Below are positions 53,237-63,400 of a stretch of DNA of 64,000 nt, piece by piece; the stretch's first letter is position 1; every line of letters begins with the position of its first letter. The stretch is from Berkiella_A sp050252335 (GTDB lineage Bacteria; Pseudomonadota; Gammaproteobacteria; Berkiellales; Berkiellaceae): positions 9,812-73,811 of the forward strand of contig JBFWLB010000007.1 in assembly GCA_050252335.1 (NCBI GenBank), given 5' to 3'. The notes beneath the pieces are model-generated. The model saw nothing but the letters and a program-made list of their open reading frames with translations. It did not search any database and was not told the DNA's origin. The translations under genes were made by a program, and so were the position numbers.

Positions 53237-54341
53237 CCTCGGTCGCTTTTTCTTCCGCTGTTTTCTTACCAACAACACGACGCGCTTCTTTTTTGAGCGG
53301 AGCAATAGCTGCTTTCTCATCCGCCGTTTTAGCCTTCGTTGTTGTAAGAGAATTAGGCAGCAATTGGGCACGAATTTGCTGTTCTATTTCTTGTGCTAAT
53401 TGTGGGTTTTCAACAAAATAGGTTTGTGCATTTTCCTTGCCTTGACCAATGCGATTGCCTTTATAGCTGTACCATGCACCTGATTTTTCAATTAATCCAA
53501 GCTTTACACCAAATTCAATGACTTCACCTAAACGTGAAATACCTTGACCATATAAAATTTCAAATTCTGCTTGTTTGAAAGGAGGCGCTACTTTATTTTT
53601 CACCACTTTAACACGTGTTTCACTGCCTGTTACTTCATCGCCTTTCTTAATTGAACCTGTACGACGAATATCCAAACGAACAGAAGAATAAAACTTCAAG
53701 GCATTACCGCCGGTTGTGGTTTCTGGGCTACCAAACATCACACCAATTTTCATACGAATTTGGTTAATAAAAATAGCTAATGTATTGGTACGCTTGAGAT
53801 TTCCGGTTAATTTGCGCAAAGCTTGAGACATTAAACGTGCTTGCAAACCAACATGATGGTCACCCATTTCACCTTCGATATCAGCTTTAGGGGTTAAAGC
53901 AGCGACTGAGTCTACAACCAAGACATCAATGCTACCAGAGCGCACCAACATATCTGCAATTTCTAAGGCTTGCTCACCCGTGTCTGGTTGGGAGATTAAT
54001 AAATCTTCGAGGTTAACCCCTAATTTTTCAGCATAAACTGGATCCAAAGCATGTTCCGCGTCAATAAAAGCAGCAACCCCACCTCTGCGTTGACATTCTG
54101 CAATGACTTGTAAGGTAAGCGTTGTTTTTCCTGAAGACTCTGGGCCATAGATTTCAACGATTCGGCCACGTGGTAAACCACCCACCCCAAGCGCAACGTC
54201 CAACCCTAACGAACCTGTTGATATGATCTCAATATCAGGCATATCATTTTTATCACCCAGTCGCATAATCGAACCTTTGCCAAACTGCCGATCGATCTGC
54301 ATCAACGCTGCGCTCAGTGCTTGCTTTCTATTTTCGTCCAT
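53223..54341 (-). CDS. recA: Recombinase RecA
   Basis: 372 residues. Walker A is GPESSGKT, MAW-type loop around LLISQPDTGEQALEI, VDSVAALTPKAD is Walker B, and QALRKLTG plus TGGNALKFY cover the DNA-binding loops. The acidic/Lys-rich C-terminus is slightly longer than in E. coli. It forms filaments on ssDNA for strand exchange and LexA cleavage. No CTG-N10-CAG SOS box is evident in the 128 bases shared with the divergent mutS gene. Confidence 0.98.
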   Translation of the reverse strand: MDENRKQALSAALMQIDRQFGKGSIMRLGDKNDMPDIEIISTGSLGLDVALGVGGLPRGRIVEIYGPESSGKTTLTLQVIAECQRRGGVAAFIDAEHALDPVYAEKLGVNLEDLLISQPDTGEQALEIADMLVRSGSIDVLVVDSVAALTPKADIEGEMGDHHVGLQARLMSQALRKLTGNLKRTNTLAIFINQIRMKIGVMFGSPETTTGGNALKFYSSVRLDIRRTGSIKKGDEVTGSETRVKVVKNKVAPPFKQAEFEILYGQGISRLGEVIEFGVKLGLIEKSGAWYSYKGNRIGQGKENAQTYFVENPQLAQEIEQQIRAQLLPNSLTTTKAKTADEKAAIAPLKKEARRVVGKKTAEEKATEDDAS

Positions 54342-54469
54342 TACCCGGCCCCTTAAGTCACAAAATTAACATATATTCTAATCATAAAGAATTATTATTG
54401 CACAGAAACATAGCAGAAAAAATTTTTGCTATTATAGTCCTCAGATAAATAGAAAAGTTAGATATTCTT

Positions 54470-57070
54470 ATGACAAATAATAAAAAAGAAGTAGCCACTG
54501 CCCATACCCCAATGATGCAACAATATTTGAACATTAAAGCACAATACCCCAAAACGCTTTTGTTCTATCGCATGGGCGACTTTTATGAATTATTTTACGA
54601 TGATGCTAAAAAAGCAGCTGAGTTACTCGATCTAACTTTAACCGCGCGCGGCCAATCTGCTGGTGAACCCATTCCGATGGCCGGTCTTCCCTATCACGCA
54701 TCAGAAAGCTATCTTGCAAAACTCATTCAGCTAGGAGAATCCATCGCTATCTGCGAACAAGTTGGCGATGCTACGAGCAAGGGCCCCATGAAACGAGAAG
54801 TCGTCCGTGTACTCACACCCGGCACGGTAACAGATGAAGCTTTGCTAGATTCGCACAAAGAAGCTTTATTATGCGCACTGTATCTTGCAAAAGATAAAGT
54901 AGGTATTGCCACACTTGAATTGGCCAGTGGCAGATTCGCACTTTCTGAAACAACGCTGCAAAATTTAAATAATGAGTTGGCTAGATTGCAACCCGCAGAA
55001 GTCTTGTTGCCCGACTCTTTTGCCAACAGAGCCAGCAGTGAATACACAAGTCAATTAACGCGTATTCGATGTCGGAACCGCCCAGAATGGGATTTTGATT
55101 ACCAGGGCGCTTACCATGTGTTATGCGAACAATTCGCTGTAAAATCTCTCAAAGCTTTTCAATGTGATGGTTTCACTCTCGGCATACAAGCCGCTGGCGC
55201 TGTACTCAGGTTCATTCATGAAACACAAGGCAGGCAATTAACCCATATTCATCGCCTTGAAGTCGAAACAGAACACGCGCTCTTACAGCTTGATAATCAT
55301 ACACGCAGAAATTTAGAATTAACCCAAAATTTACAAGGGAATCGAGAATATACGCTTATCTCTGTTTTAGATAAAACCAAAACCCCCATGGGTAGTCGAT
55401 TACTCAGTCGTTGGTTGAATCGTCCCATTACAAATCCCACTATTTTGAATGAACGTTATGAATCTATCACCCTATTACAACAAAAATATGCGCTTGATGA
55501 ATTGCAATCCATACTCAAAAAAATAGGTGACATGGAACGTATCCTAGCGCGCATCGGCTTACAAAGTGCGAGACCCCGCGATCTCGTGAAATTAAAAGAC
55601 GGCTTAGTCGCGCTGGTGGACTTAAAGAAACGGCTTAAGTACCCACTACCTTTTATGAAAGGTATAGCTCTTATGCTGCATGAAAATGTAGTAGAAACTT
55701 TGGAATGTGCCATTATCGATAATCCTCCCATGATCATACGAGATGGCGGTGTTATTAAGCCTGGTTTCGATGCCACACTGGATGAGCTGCAAGCCCTCAG
55801 CGAACACAGCGAAGCTTTTTTAACCCAGCTGGAAATAAAAGAACAACAAGAAACCAAACTGAGCACTTTAAAAGTCGGTTACAACCGTGTACATGGCTTT
55901 TATATTGAACTCAGTCGACGTGAATCGGACAAAGTACCTAAGCACTATCAAAGACGACAAACCCTAAAAAATACTGAGCGCTTTATTACTGAAGAGCTAA
56001 AGACATTTGAAGACAAAGTACTCAGTGCAAGAGAAAAAGCATTACAACGAGAAAAAGCTCTTTACGAAGAAATACTGCGTGGGTTATTGAAAGATCTAAC
56101 CAGCATGCAAACAACCGCAAGCTGCTTAGCAGAACTCGATGTGTTGCTTAATTTAGCCGAAAGAGCACAAACTCTAAATTACAGTAAACCGACACTCAGT
56201 TCAGAGGCAAAGATACAAATCAAGGCGGGCAGACACCCTGTCATTGAAGAGGCTGTCTCACAGGTGGCTTTTACCCCCAACGATCTACACTTTGACACAG
56301 ACACCAAGATGCTACTCATTACCGGCCCCAATATGGGTGGTAAATCAACTTATATGCGCCAAATTGCACTCATTGTTATTCTGGCACATATTGGCAGCTT
56401 TGTACCCGCACAAAGTGCTAACATTGGCGCTATTGACAGAATTTTTACCCGTATTGGTGCACAAGACAATCTTGCCCAAGGCCATTCAACCTTTATGGTG
56501 GAAATGACAGAGGCCGCAAATATTTTACACTATGCGACTGAAAAAAGCTTAGTCCTCATGGATGAAGTGGGACGTGGTACCAGTACTTTTGATGGGCTTT
56601 CTTTAGCATGGGCTTGTGCTTATGCCTTGAGCCAAAAAATCAAAGCTTATACTTTATTTTCCACCCACTATTTCGAACTCACACAATGGTCGCAGAGCTA
56701 TCCAAACATTAAAAATGTCCATCTGGATGCTCAAGAGAAAGATAATACTCTGATTTTCATGCATACCGTCTCAGCTGGCCCATTAAACCGCAGCTTTGGT
56801 ATTCATGTTGCAAAACTTGCGGGGATTCCTCATGAGGTGATTCATTTTGCAGAGGCTGTTTTGCAAAAATTAGAGCAACAGACCATGAGTAGTGACCAAA
56901 CACCCACCCTGATGCCCATCACACCCAGCAAAGTCAAAGAGCAAAATCCAAATTATCGTAAAATAGTGGAAGCATTAAGGAAAATAGATATTAATCAACT
57001 GCGCCCTATTGATGCATTGCAGATATTGGAAAATTTAAAGGCGATTACTGAAAATGAAACAGTTGCATAA
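54470..57070 (+). CDS. mutS: DNA mismatch repair protein MutS
   Basis: 866 residues. The mismatch-recognition Phe-x-Glu occurs in YRMGDFYELFYDDA near residue 30. Clamp and lever domains follow, then the ABC ATPase: Walker A GPNMGGKST, signature STFMVEMTEAA and Walker B VLMDEVGRGTSTFDG. It senses mismatches and recruits MutL. Divergent from recA, and the next gene starts 10 bases after its stop with its own ribosome binding site. Confidence 0.98.
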   Translation: MTNNKKEVATAHTPMMQQYLNIKAQYPKTLLFYRMGDFYELFYDDAKKAAELLDLTLTARGQSAGEPIPMAGLPYHASESYLAKLIQLGESIAICEQVGDATSKGPMKREVVRVLTPGTVTDEALLDSHKEALLCALYLAKDKVGIATLELASGRFALSETTLQNLNNELARLQPAEVLLPDSFANRASSEYTSQLTRIRCRNRPEWDFDYQGAYHVLCEQFAVKSLKAFQCDGFTLGIQAAGAVLRFIHETQGRQLTHIHRLEVETEHALLQLDNHTRRNLELTQNLQGNREYTLISVLDKTKTPMGSRLLSRWLNRPITNPTILNERYESITLLQQKYALDELQSILKKIGDMERILARIGLQSARPRDLVKLKDGLVALVDLKKRLKYPLPFMKGIALMLHENVVETLECAIIDNPPMIIRDGGVIKPGFDATLDELQALSEHSEAFLTQLEIKEQQETKLSTLKVGYNRVHGFYIELSRRESDKVPKHYQRRQTLKNTERFITEELKTFEDKVLSAREKALQREKALYEEILRGLLKDLTSMQTTASCLAELDVLLNLAERAQTLNYSKPTLSSEAKIQIKAGRHPVIEEAVSQVAFTPNDLHFDTDTKMLLITGPNMGGKSTYMRQIALIVILAHIGSFVPAQSANIGAIDRIFTRIGAQDNLAQGHSTFMVEMTEAANILHYATEKSLVLMDEVGRGTSTFDGLSLAWACAYALSQKIKAYTLFSTHYFELTQWSQSYPNIKNVHLDAQEKDNTLIFMHTVSAGPLNRSFGIHVAKLAGIPHEVIHFAEAVLQKLEQQTMSSDQTPTLMPITPSKVKEQNPNYRKIVEALRKIDINQLRPIDALQILENLKAITENETVA

Positions 57071-57080
57071 AGGATCATCT

Positions 57081-58094
57081 ATGACTCAACAACTCATTCA
57101 TGCGCTTCCCAAAGCAGAACTGCATTTACACATTGAGGGTACTTTAGAGCCTGAATTAATGTTTAAACTGGCTCAGAAAAATAAGATTAAAATACCCTTC
57201 GCTTCACCGGAAGAGATTAAAAAAGCTTATAATTTTGATAATTTACAGTCTTTCTTAGATATTTATTATCAAGGTGCAAATGTATTGCAGCACAGTGAGG
57301 ATTTTTTTGATTTGACTTGGGAATATTTGACGCGCGCACATCAAGATAATGTAAAACATGTAGAAATATTTTTTGACCCACAAACCCATACAGCGCGCGG
57401 TATCCCCTTTGAAAGCATCATAACAGGCATAAAAAAAGCCTTAGATAAAGCACAAAGAGAATATAAAATGAGTTCTTATCTCATTTTATGTTTTTTAAGA
57501 CACCTCTCTGAAGCAGATGCTTTTGCAACACTCACACAAGCGCTACCCTTTAAAAATTGGATTAAAGCCGTGGGATTAGATTCTAGTGAAATAGGACATC
57601 CACCTCAAAAATTTGAGCGTGTTTTCAAGCAAGCCATACAAGAAGGATTTTTAAGCGTTGCGCATGCAGGTGAAGAGGCACCTGCTGATTATATCTGGCA
57701 AGCATTGGAATTACTCAAAGTTCAGCGTATTGATCACGGCGTACAATGCATTAATGATGATAAATTAATGGCTTATTTAAAAGATAAACAGATCCCACTC
57801 ACCGTATGCCCTCTTTCCAATATCAAATTAAAAGTTTTCCATTCAATGCAGGAGCATACACTCAAAAAACTCTTAGACAAAGGCTTATGCATCACAATTA
57901 ATTCCGACGACCCCGCTTATTTTGGTGGATATATTAACCAGAACTTCCAGGCAGCAGCAGAAGATTTACGCCTAACTCAGGCAGAATTAATTACCTTGGC
58001 AAAAAATAGTTTTAAAGCAAGCTTTTTACCAGAACATGAAAAATCAGCGCACATAGAAAAGATTAATAATCTAGCACGCTTAACAAAAGACTAA
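57081..58094 (+). CDS. Adenine deaminase (adenosine deaminase superfamily)
   Basis: 337 residues from ATG 57081 (AAGGATC 7 bases upstream). LHLHIEGTL gives the zinc-binding His pair (His15, His17), SVAHAGEE the catalytic His and Glu, RIDHG another His, and NSDDPAYFGGY the zinc Asp. SSEIGHPPQKF and DDPAYFGG point to the adenine deaminase branch rather than adenosine deaminase. It would convert adenine to hypoxanthine in purine salvage. Follows mutS closely. Confidence 0.9.
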   Translation: MTQQLIHALPKAELHLHIEGTLEPELMFKLAQKNKIKIPFASPEEIKKAYNFDNLQSFLDIYYQGANVLQHSEDFFDLTWEYLTRAHQDNVKHVEIFFDPQTHTARGIPFESIITGIKKALDKAQREYKMSSYLILCFLRHLSEADAFATLTQALPFKNWIKAVGLDSSEIGHPPQKFERVFKQAIQEGFLSVAHAGEEAPADYIWQALELLKVQRIDHGVQCINDDKLMAYLKDKQIPLTVCPLSNIKLKVFHSMQEHTLKKLLDKGLCITINSDDPAYFGGYINQNFQAAAEDLRLTQAELITLAKNSFKASFLPEHEKSAHIEKINNLARLTKD

Positions 58095-58172
58095 CTGTAA
58101 CCATGTCTTCTACAACTTCGTCGATTAATATTAGGGACAGCCAATATTAAAAATATGCACCCACAATAATTT

Positions 58173-59390
58173 AGGACAGCCATAAATATTCAAGAATAAG
58201 AATGCAATCAAATAATGAATTAGCAGTTGCTATCATCATTGGTGACTTTGATTGTGAATAATCTATGAAATGGTTAGCAGATGAGATATTGAATTAAGCA
58301 ACGTATGTATTTGAATAAACTTTCTTTGCCTGAGAGATGCCTTTTAAACCTTTTCTAGCTTCTTTTCCAAAATTAAGCAATAAGATTTCACTCCCCACCG
58401 CATGAGAGAAGCTCTTGCCTAAATTTTTAACCAATGAAATCCAGTTTTGAGGTTTAAATTGTAATCTGGTTAAGATAGGGGCAAGATGCTCAGGAATAGA
58501 ACCCGCTTCTTTATCATCGCGAATGACTCTACCCGTATAGTCCACAAGCTCTAAATAGTCGGCAAGTTTAAAATCAATGGCATGCGTGTGAGATTTTGAA
58601 ATATTGGCAAAGGGCACTAAAGATTTGGGTTGGGAGAGATGATTATATAACTCTGCCTTTTCACGTTTTTGTTGTTTCATGGATTTTAATTTATTGATTT
58701 TCAACTGTTTAGCAATATGCTGAATACGCTCATAAATAGAGGTAAATTCTGATTCTTCTGGCGTCTTAGTAATACCTGCTCTCACTGGGTTTAAATCAAC
58801 ATAAACCATTGCACTTAAAAGCGCACCTTCATCTAGTAAGGCTTGAGATTTAAAGCGCCCTTCCCAAAATCGTCCAGCTGTCTCATCTTCTTCATTCACA
58901 TCGCGCGCTATTCGTTCATTTAAGCAACGCATAAACCAACTGATACTTGTTAAGCGCTCTTTCCAGAGCTGAATTTTTTCCTTTATATGCTTATTTTCTT
59001 TAGCATCTTTGGGAAAAATAGATGCCCAGCGATGGATGATTTCTTCTTCTGACCAAGCTTGGGCTTGTTTTTCTTCTACATACAGAACAACATGATAATG
59101 ATTACTCATGATGGCATAAGCACAAATTTTAATGGCAAAGATATCAGCCAAGTATTTTAATCTGTCTACAATCCATGCTTTTCTATGCGAATAATCCGTT
59201 TGAGTGAGTTCGTCAAAACCACATAAAAAGCTGCGACGTACACATCGGTTCATGACGTGATAATACGGTGTCGCACTTAAATCTATTTGTTCTGAACGAG
59301 CTAAAGTCATAACTTAAATAAATATCCTTTTTATTGATGACAATATTACCGCCAATCTTTTGGGTAGTTCAACTTATTTTTGGCTGTCCT
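58173..59390. mobile_element. REP-associated transposase locus with inverted flanking motifs
   Basis: The transposase gene is flanked by AGGACAGCC (58173-58181, with a second GGACAGCC at 58135-58142) and, inverted, GGCTGTCCT (59382-59390). The motif recurs at 35.3 kb without a transposase. This fits a REP-associated tyrosine transposase (RAYT) and its short repeats. No longer terminal repeats were found. Confidence 0.65.
58294..59310 (-). CDS. REP-associated Y1/HUH transposase (IS200-like fold)
   Basis: 338 residues. AIMSNHYHVVLYVE contains the HxH metal-binding pair of the HUH nuclease; nearby GRFWEGRFKSQALLDEGALLSAMVYVDLNPVRAG is the conserved RAYT block. The N-terminus ATPYYHVMNRCVRRSFLC is typical of the group. 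A C-terminal extension of about 130 residues is present, as in the longer members. Such proteins cleave and join ssDNA at REP sequences and are usually domesticated or solitary. Confidence 0.9.
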   Translation of the reverse strand: MTLARSEQIDLSATPYYHVMNRCVRRSFLCGFDELTQTDYSHRKAWIVDRLKYLADIFAIKICAYAIMSNHYHVVLYVEEKQAQAWSEEEIIHRWASIFPKDAKENKHIKEKIQLWKERLTSISWFMRCLNERIARDVNEEDETAGRFWEGRFKSQALLDEGALLSAMVYVDLNPVRAGITKTPEESEFTSIYERIQHIAKQLKINKLKSMKQQKREKAELYNHLSQPKSLVPFANISKSHTHAIDFKLADYLELVDYTGRVIRDDKEAGSIPEHLAPILTRLQFKPQNWISLVKNLGKSFSHAVGSEILLLNFGKEARKGLKGISQAKKVYSNTYVA

Positions 59391-59412
59391 GGATATGAAT
59401 AGGTAACTACGG

Positions 59413-60111
59413 CTAATTTAAAGATTTTTGTGCAATGATGGTCTTAGCAATTTCTTTTCTGAATTTCGTATAGTCCATCATATAATGCTTTAATGCTTCC
59501 GTAGTCGGTGTTTGCCCATGCGAACAATAATGCTGTGCAAATATCTTAGCCCAATAACAAATCGCGGGCCCGCAATCATAATCATTTAATTGGCTCGGGA
59601 TTTGAATGTGTTCTGCGATTAGCTGTTCATCGAGCACGTCTGGTAATAATTCATTTACTAAAGGGCATGCATATTGCCGATAGATATCAGGACTATCACT
59701 GCTCTGAAACAAATTATAACTATCTAACATGAAAATACTCATGGCTTTTTTAGTAGCTTGCGCTCTGTCAATGACAACTAAGTGCCAATGGCTATTCACA
59801 AGAAGAGGCCAAAATATTAGCTGCGTTTTCGTAAAATCAAAATTAATGCGCCGTGTTGTTTGGCTTGAGATGACCGCTATCTTAGGGCTATATTGAACCA
59901 AAGTCTTAAAGAAATCGTTCACAATCTCTTCATTAAACCAAGCACGCTCTATTGTAAACTCGCGTTTAAGTAAGGGCAGCAATAATCTATGACTATGCGG
60001 TACAACTTGTGATTTATTGAAAGTTGTTGATACTGAAGCATAACACCGATCGAGCGTTTCTGTTAGGCAAAGCAAATCACTTATTTCATATATATTATTT
60101 TGTATTTTCAT
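59413..60111 (-). CDS. Ulp1/C48-type cysteine protease, candidate effector
   Basis: 232 residues. The catalytic set of the C48 family is in order: His108 in SHWHLVVID, Asp130 in MLDSYN, Gln174 in PSQLNDYDCG and Cys180 in YDCG. The ERAWFNEEIVNDFF segment corresponds to the substrate-binding WLND element. Ulp1/SENP-type enzymes cut SUMO, NEDD8 or ubiquitin-like tails, which bacteria lack, so a host target is likely. No signal peptide. Its neighbour at 60.5 kb is another eukaryotic-like protein. Host action is inferred. Confidence 0.87.
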   Translation of the reverse strand: MKIQNNIYEISDLLCLTETLDRCYASVSTTFNKSQVVPHSHRLLLPLLKREFTIERAWFNEEIVNDFFKTLVQYSPKIAVISSQTTRRINFDFTKTQLIFWPLLVNSHWHLVVIDRAQATKKAMSIFMLDSYNLFQSSDSPDIYRQYACPLVNELLPDVLDEQLIAEHIQIPSQLNDYDCGPAICYWAKIFAQHYCSHGQTPTTEALKHYMMDYTKFRKEIAKTIIAQKSLN

Positions 60112-60494
60112 GCATGCCTAAAATTTAGAAGTATTGAGCAGACTATTTATTGCCTTGTATTATGCCGATTTCTTAAAAATTTTCCACTCAAAAATCCCAG
60201 CATTTAGAGATATATGACAAAAGGTTAGAGATAAACGATTAACAACTTATTGTTTTTATATTTAAAGATAATTTGGGAAAATGATTCTGAACATTTATAT
60301 TTTTTCGAGAATACGTGCAAATACTCTCAATATAGCAAATACATAAATATTATTGAATCACTTCATATTTTTTAAAAAACAAGCATATACACCTTTATGC
60401 TATATTCAATGAACTATCCCCTTTCTACATGGTCTTAATTGGAAACAGAACCATCTTGCACAACGCGATGATCAAATAACCAGAGGTTAATGTT
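60112..60494. other. AT-rich intergenic region upstream of the RasGEF gene
   Basis: 383 bases, very AT-rich, no gene seen on either strand. It must contain both divergent promoters (Ulp1-like leftward, RasGEF rightward). CAGAGG at 60481-60486 is a possible ribosome binding site, 8 bases before the ATG at 60495. Confidence 0.5.
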
Positions 60495-63400
60495 ATGACG
60501 CAAGAACCCAAAAAAATCAAAGTGCAATTACTGGGTGAGCCCAAAATACTGGCAGCAGAAATAATGTTGCAAATGGCTGGTGAAGGTCATGTAACCGATC
60601 AAATGAAGCTACGTGCTAATGACTCAAAAGAGATTCAAGTAAAATCAGGCGAAACAAATATTATTTTTGAATTGTCTCCACCAGAATCACAAATGATAGG
60701 CGGTGAGCTTCACACTCAACCAAAATCAACAGCAGATCATGTTATCATTGTATTAGACCCAACCGATAAAAATGCAATGGATATTGCTGAAGCACAAATT
60801 GAAAGTGCAAAAAAATTATTTCCTAAAGCTTCTATTGTCCTCGTTGCTACCAAAAGTGATGAGAAAGAAAATTGGCAAGTCACCAGTGGACAACTTCAAA
60901 CACTTGCACAAAAACAGAAATGTGGCTTTCAAGAAGCTTCTGCCACAACAGGCATAGGCTGTCAAGAAATTGTGGATGTAATTGCAAAACAGGCTGCGAC
61001 ATTAAAAGTAGATCAAAATCCCGTGACTGAAAGTAAAATATTGACAACACCTACACAAGGCTCTCAACACCCCACCCCTCAAAATATACAACTGAGTTCG
61101 AGTAAAAATTCGGACAAAAAAGAACTTAAAAAGAAAGAAAAACAAATCAAAAAAACAAATAAAACTAAAACAGATGAAGTAATTTCACCTAAAGAATTTG
61201 CAGCCTCTCTCAGACAATTTAGCTTACAATATCTTCCAGATATTACACCCGCACAATTAAAAATGGATCCAAGAAAAAAAGGTCAGCGAGGCGCATTAGA
61301 CAGTCACATTGATGCACAAGAAAAATTACAGCAATTTATTATTTTAGATCTTCTAAGACAAGATAATGCTCAAGACATGCAAAGAACTTTTGATTTTTAT
61401 CTAAAAGTGTTAGAAGAAAGTATAAAAAATAACGATTTCCAATCTGCCGCTACCCTGTTGGGAGCATTAAAAAGCCCTTCTATTCTGCGACTCAGAAAAG
61501 AAGAAATCAGATTAACAAAAGTTGGGGATCGACCCACCGTCATTGATGCTGGCGATAATAAATGTATTAAATTAAATAATGCACAAATAGAATTCTTACG
61601 TGACGCAGAAATGCTATTTGATGGCAGTAATATATTCGAAAACTATAGAAAAAAATTAGATGAACTACGATCACAAAATAAACCTTTTGTACCTATGACT
61701 AGCACTATTCAACAAGTTTATGCTCAAGCACTGGGTGGTAGTCACACTTATAAAGAAGCAGACATTGACCTCGAGCTTTCTCATGATAAACAAAGTGCAA
61801 GAAAACAAATTGCTCAAGCAAGGCAAAATACAGCTCTCACTACTATTCTTAATGACTTTCAACCTATTGACAAATTCAATAGCTTCGCAGATGCAAGAAG
61901 CTTGGATATTTTATCCAGAGGCCAAGATGCACCACCAGTCTTCAAAAAAACACACCCTTTTCATGAAATTGCAAAACAACCAGAAATGGCTTCTCAGATA
62001 AATAGTTTGCTACAACTTGCACAATTAAAAACTACACCCAAACAAACAGTAGCCGAGACTACTATCCAACCTATTGGTAACTTTACAATTTATTCAGATC
62101 CCATTGAACAGCTGATGTCTGGATGGAAACAAAGCACAACAGAAGAACAGCAGCCTTATACAACAAAGGAATTTGATGATATCGCCACAGCATTGATTTT
62201 TAGAATGCCTGCACAAGACATTATAGACAGTCTTGCTGCCATCAGAGCAAGAGTGCAATCTGAAGATGGTCATCTTTATTTAGCAACCCCTGATGATCAA
62301 CTCAATTTTATCTCCCAAACTATGATGCTGATAAGTAGCATTGCAAAAATTGTTCCAGATGCATTTGCTGAGTGTAAATTTGACGCCCTCACCCGTGACA
62401 AAGAACCAGAAGAATATGCTCGAATACTTAATAAAATACCAGATGTTATTAAAGCTACAGCGCATAAAATACAACCGATTGAAATGACCGTTAGCCAAAC
62501 GCCTTTAATCATTGATGCCTACTTAAATACCAAAGTTATACATAAACCAGAAACTGCTCGTGCCGTCGCTCAAGATTTATTCAGAAATAATTTAAAATTA
62601 ATGACTCAAATACAACCAGAAGAATGGGTCAATCAAAACTGGACGCGCGGCAAAAGCCCTCATATTATGGAAATGGCCAATAGTTTTAATAGTTTAAACG
62701 CCATGGTACGGCAAGATATTCTATTTGCTCACTCCGAAAAGCATCAAGATAGAATCTTTCGATTCTATATCGAAGTGTTAGATCAAGCACTTGCTAATCA
62801 TGATTATTTATCCGCCTATGCTATTGGTGCAAGCTTACAAGATTCCACTATTAGCAGATTGACTTATCTTGGCGACGATAAACGAACTGCTGAAGTAATG
62901 GAAAAATTTAAAATACTTTCTAATCCTAATGAAAATAAAAAGGCTTACAATACTGCTCTCATGTCTTTAGAAAACACAGCACATGTGCCCAACATACCGT
63001 TTTTATTGCAGATCTTCACTTTCATTGATGATGGTAATAAAGACACAGTAACCATAGGTGGCTTAGATCATACCAATTTAGACAAAATCGGCCTGGATGG
63101 CAGAGAAATTAGTCGTTTCCAAAAACAACAAGCGATGGCACAAGCCTACTTGGCAGCATTACCAACCAATAAACCAATACTAACAACCGATATTCCTAAA
63201 CGTATAACAAAACCCTATTTAGATACAGAAGAAGCAGAAAAACAATCTTTTGCCATAAAACCCAGAGGCACAGATACCAGCCCCACTTTTTCCCAAGAAA
63301 GAATTGATTTACTACAAAGAACCATTCCCAGTATGGTGCGACTAAAGGATGCGTTGGCTATTCATATTAACACTACCGTCAGAGGATGCGAAAATATAAA

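Noticed and set aside
54342..54469. LexA (SOS) box in the recA promoter
   Set aside because: No CTG-N10-CAG match was found by eye on either strand between recA and mutS.
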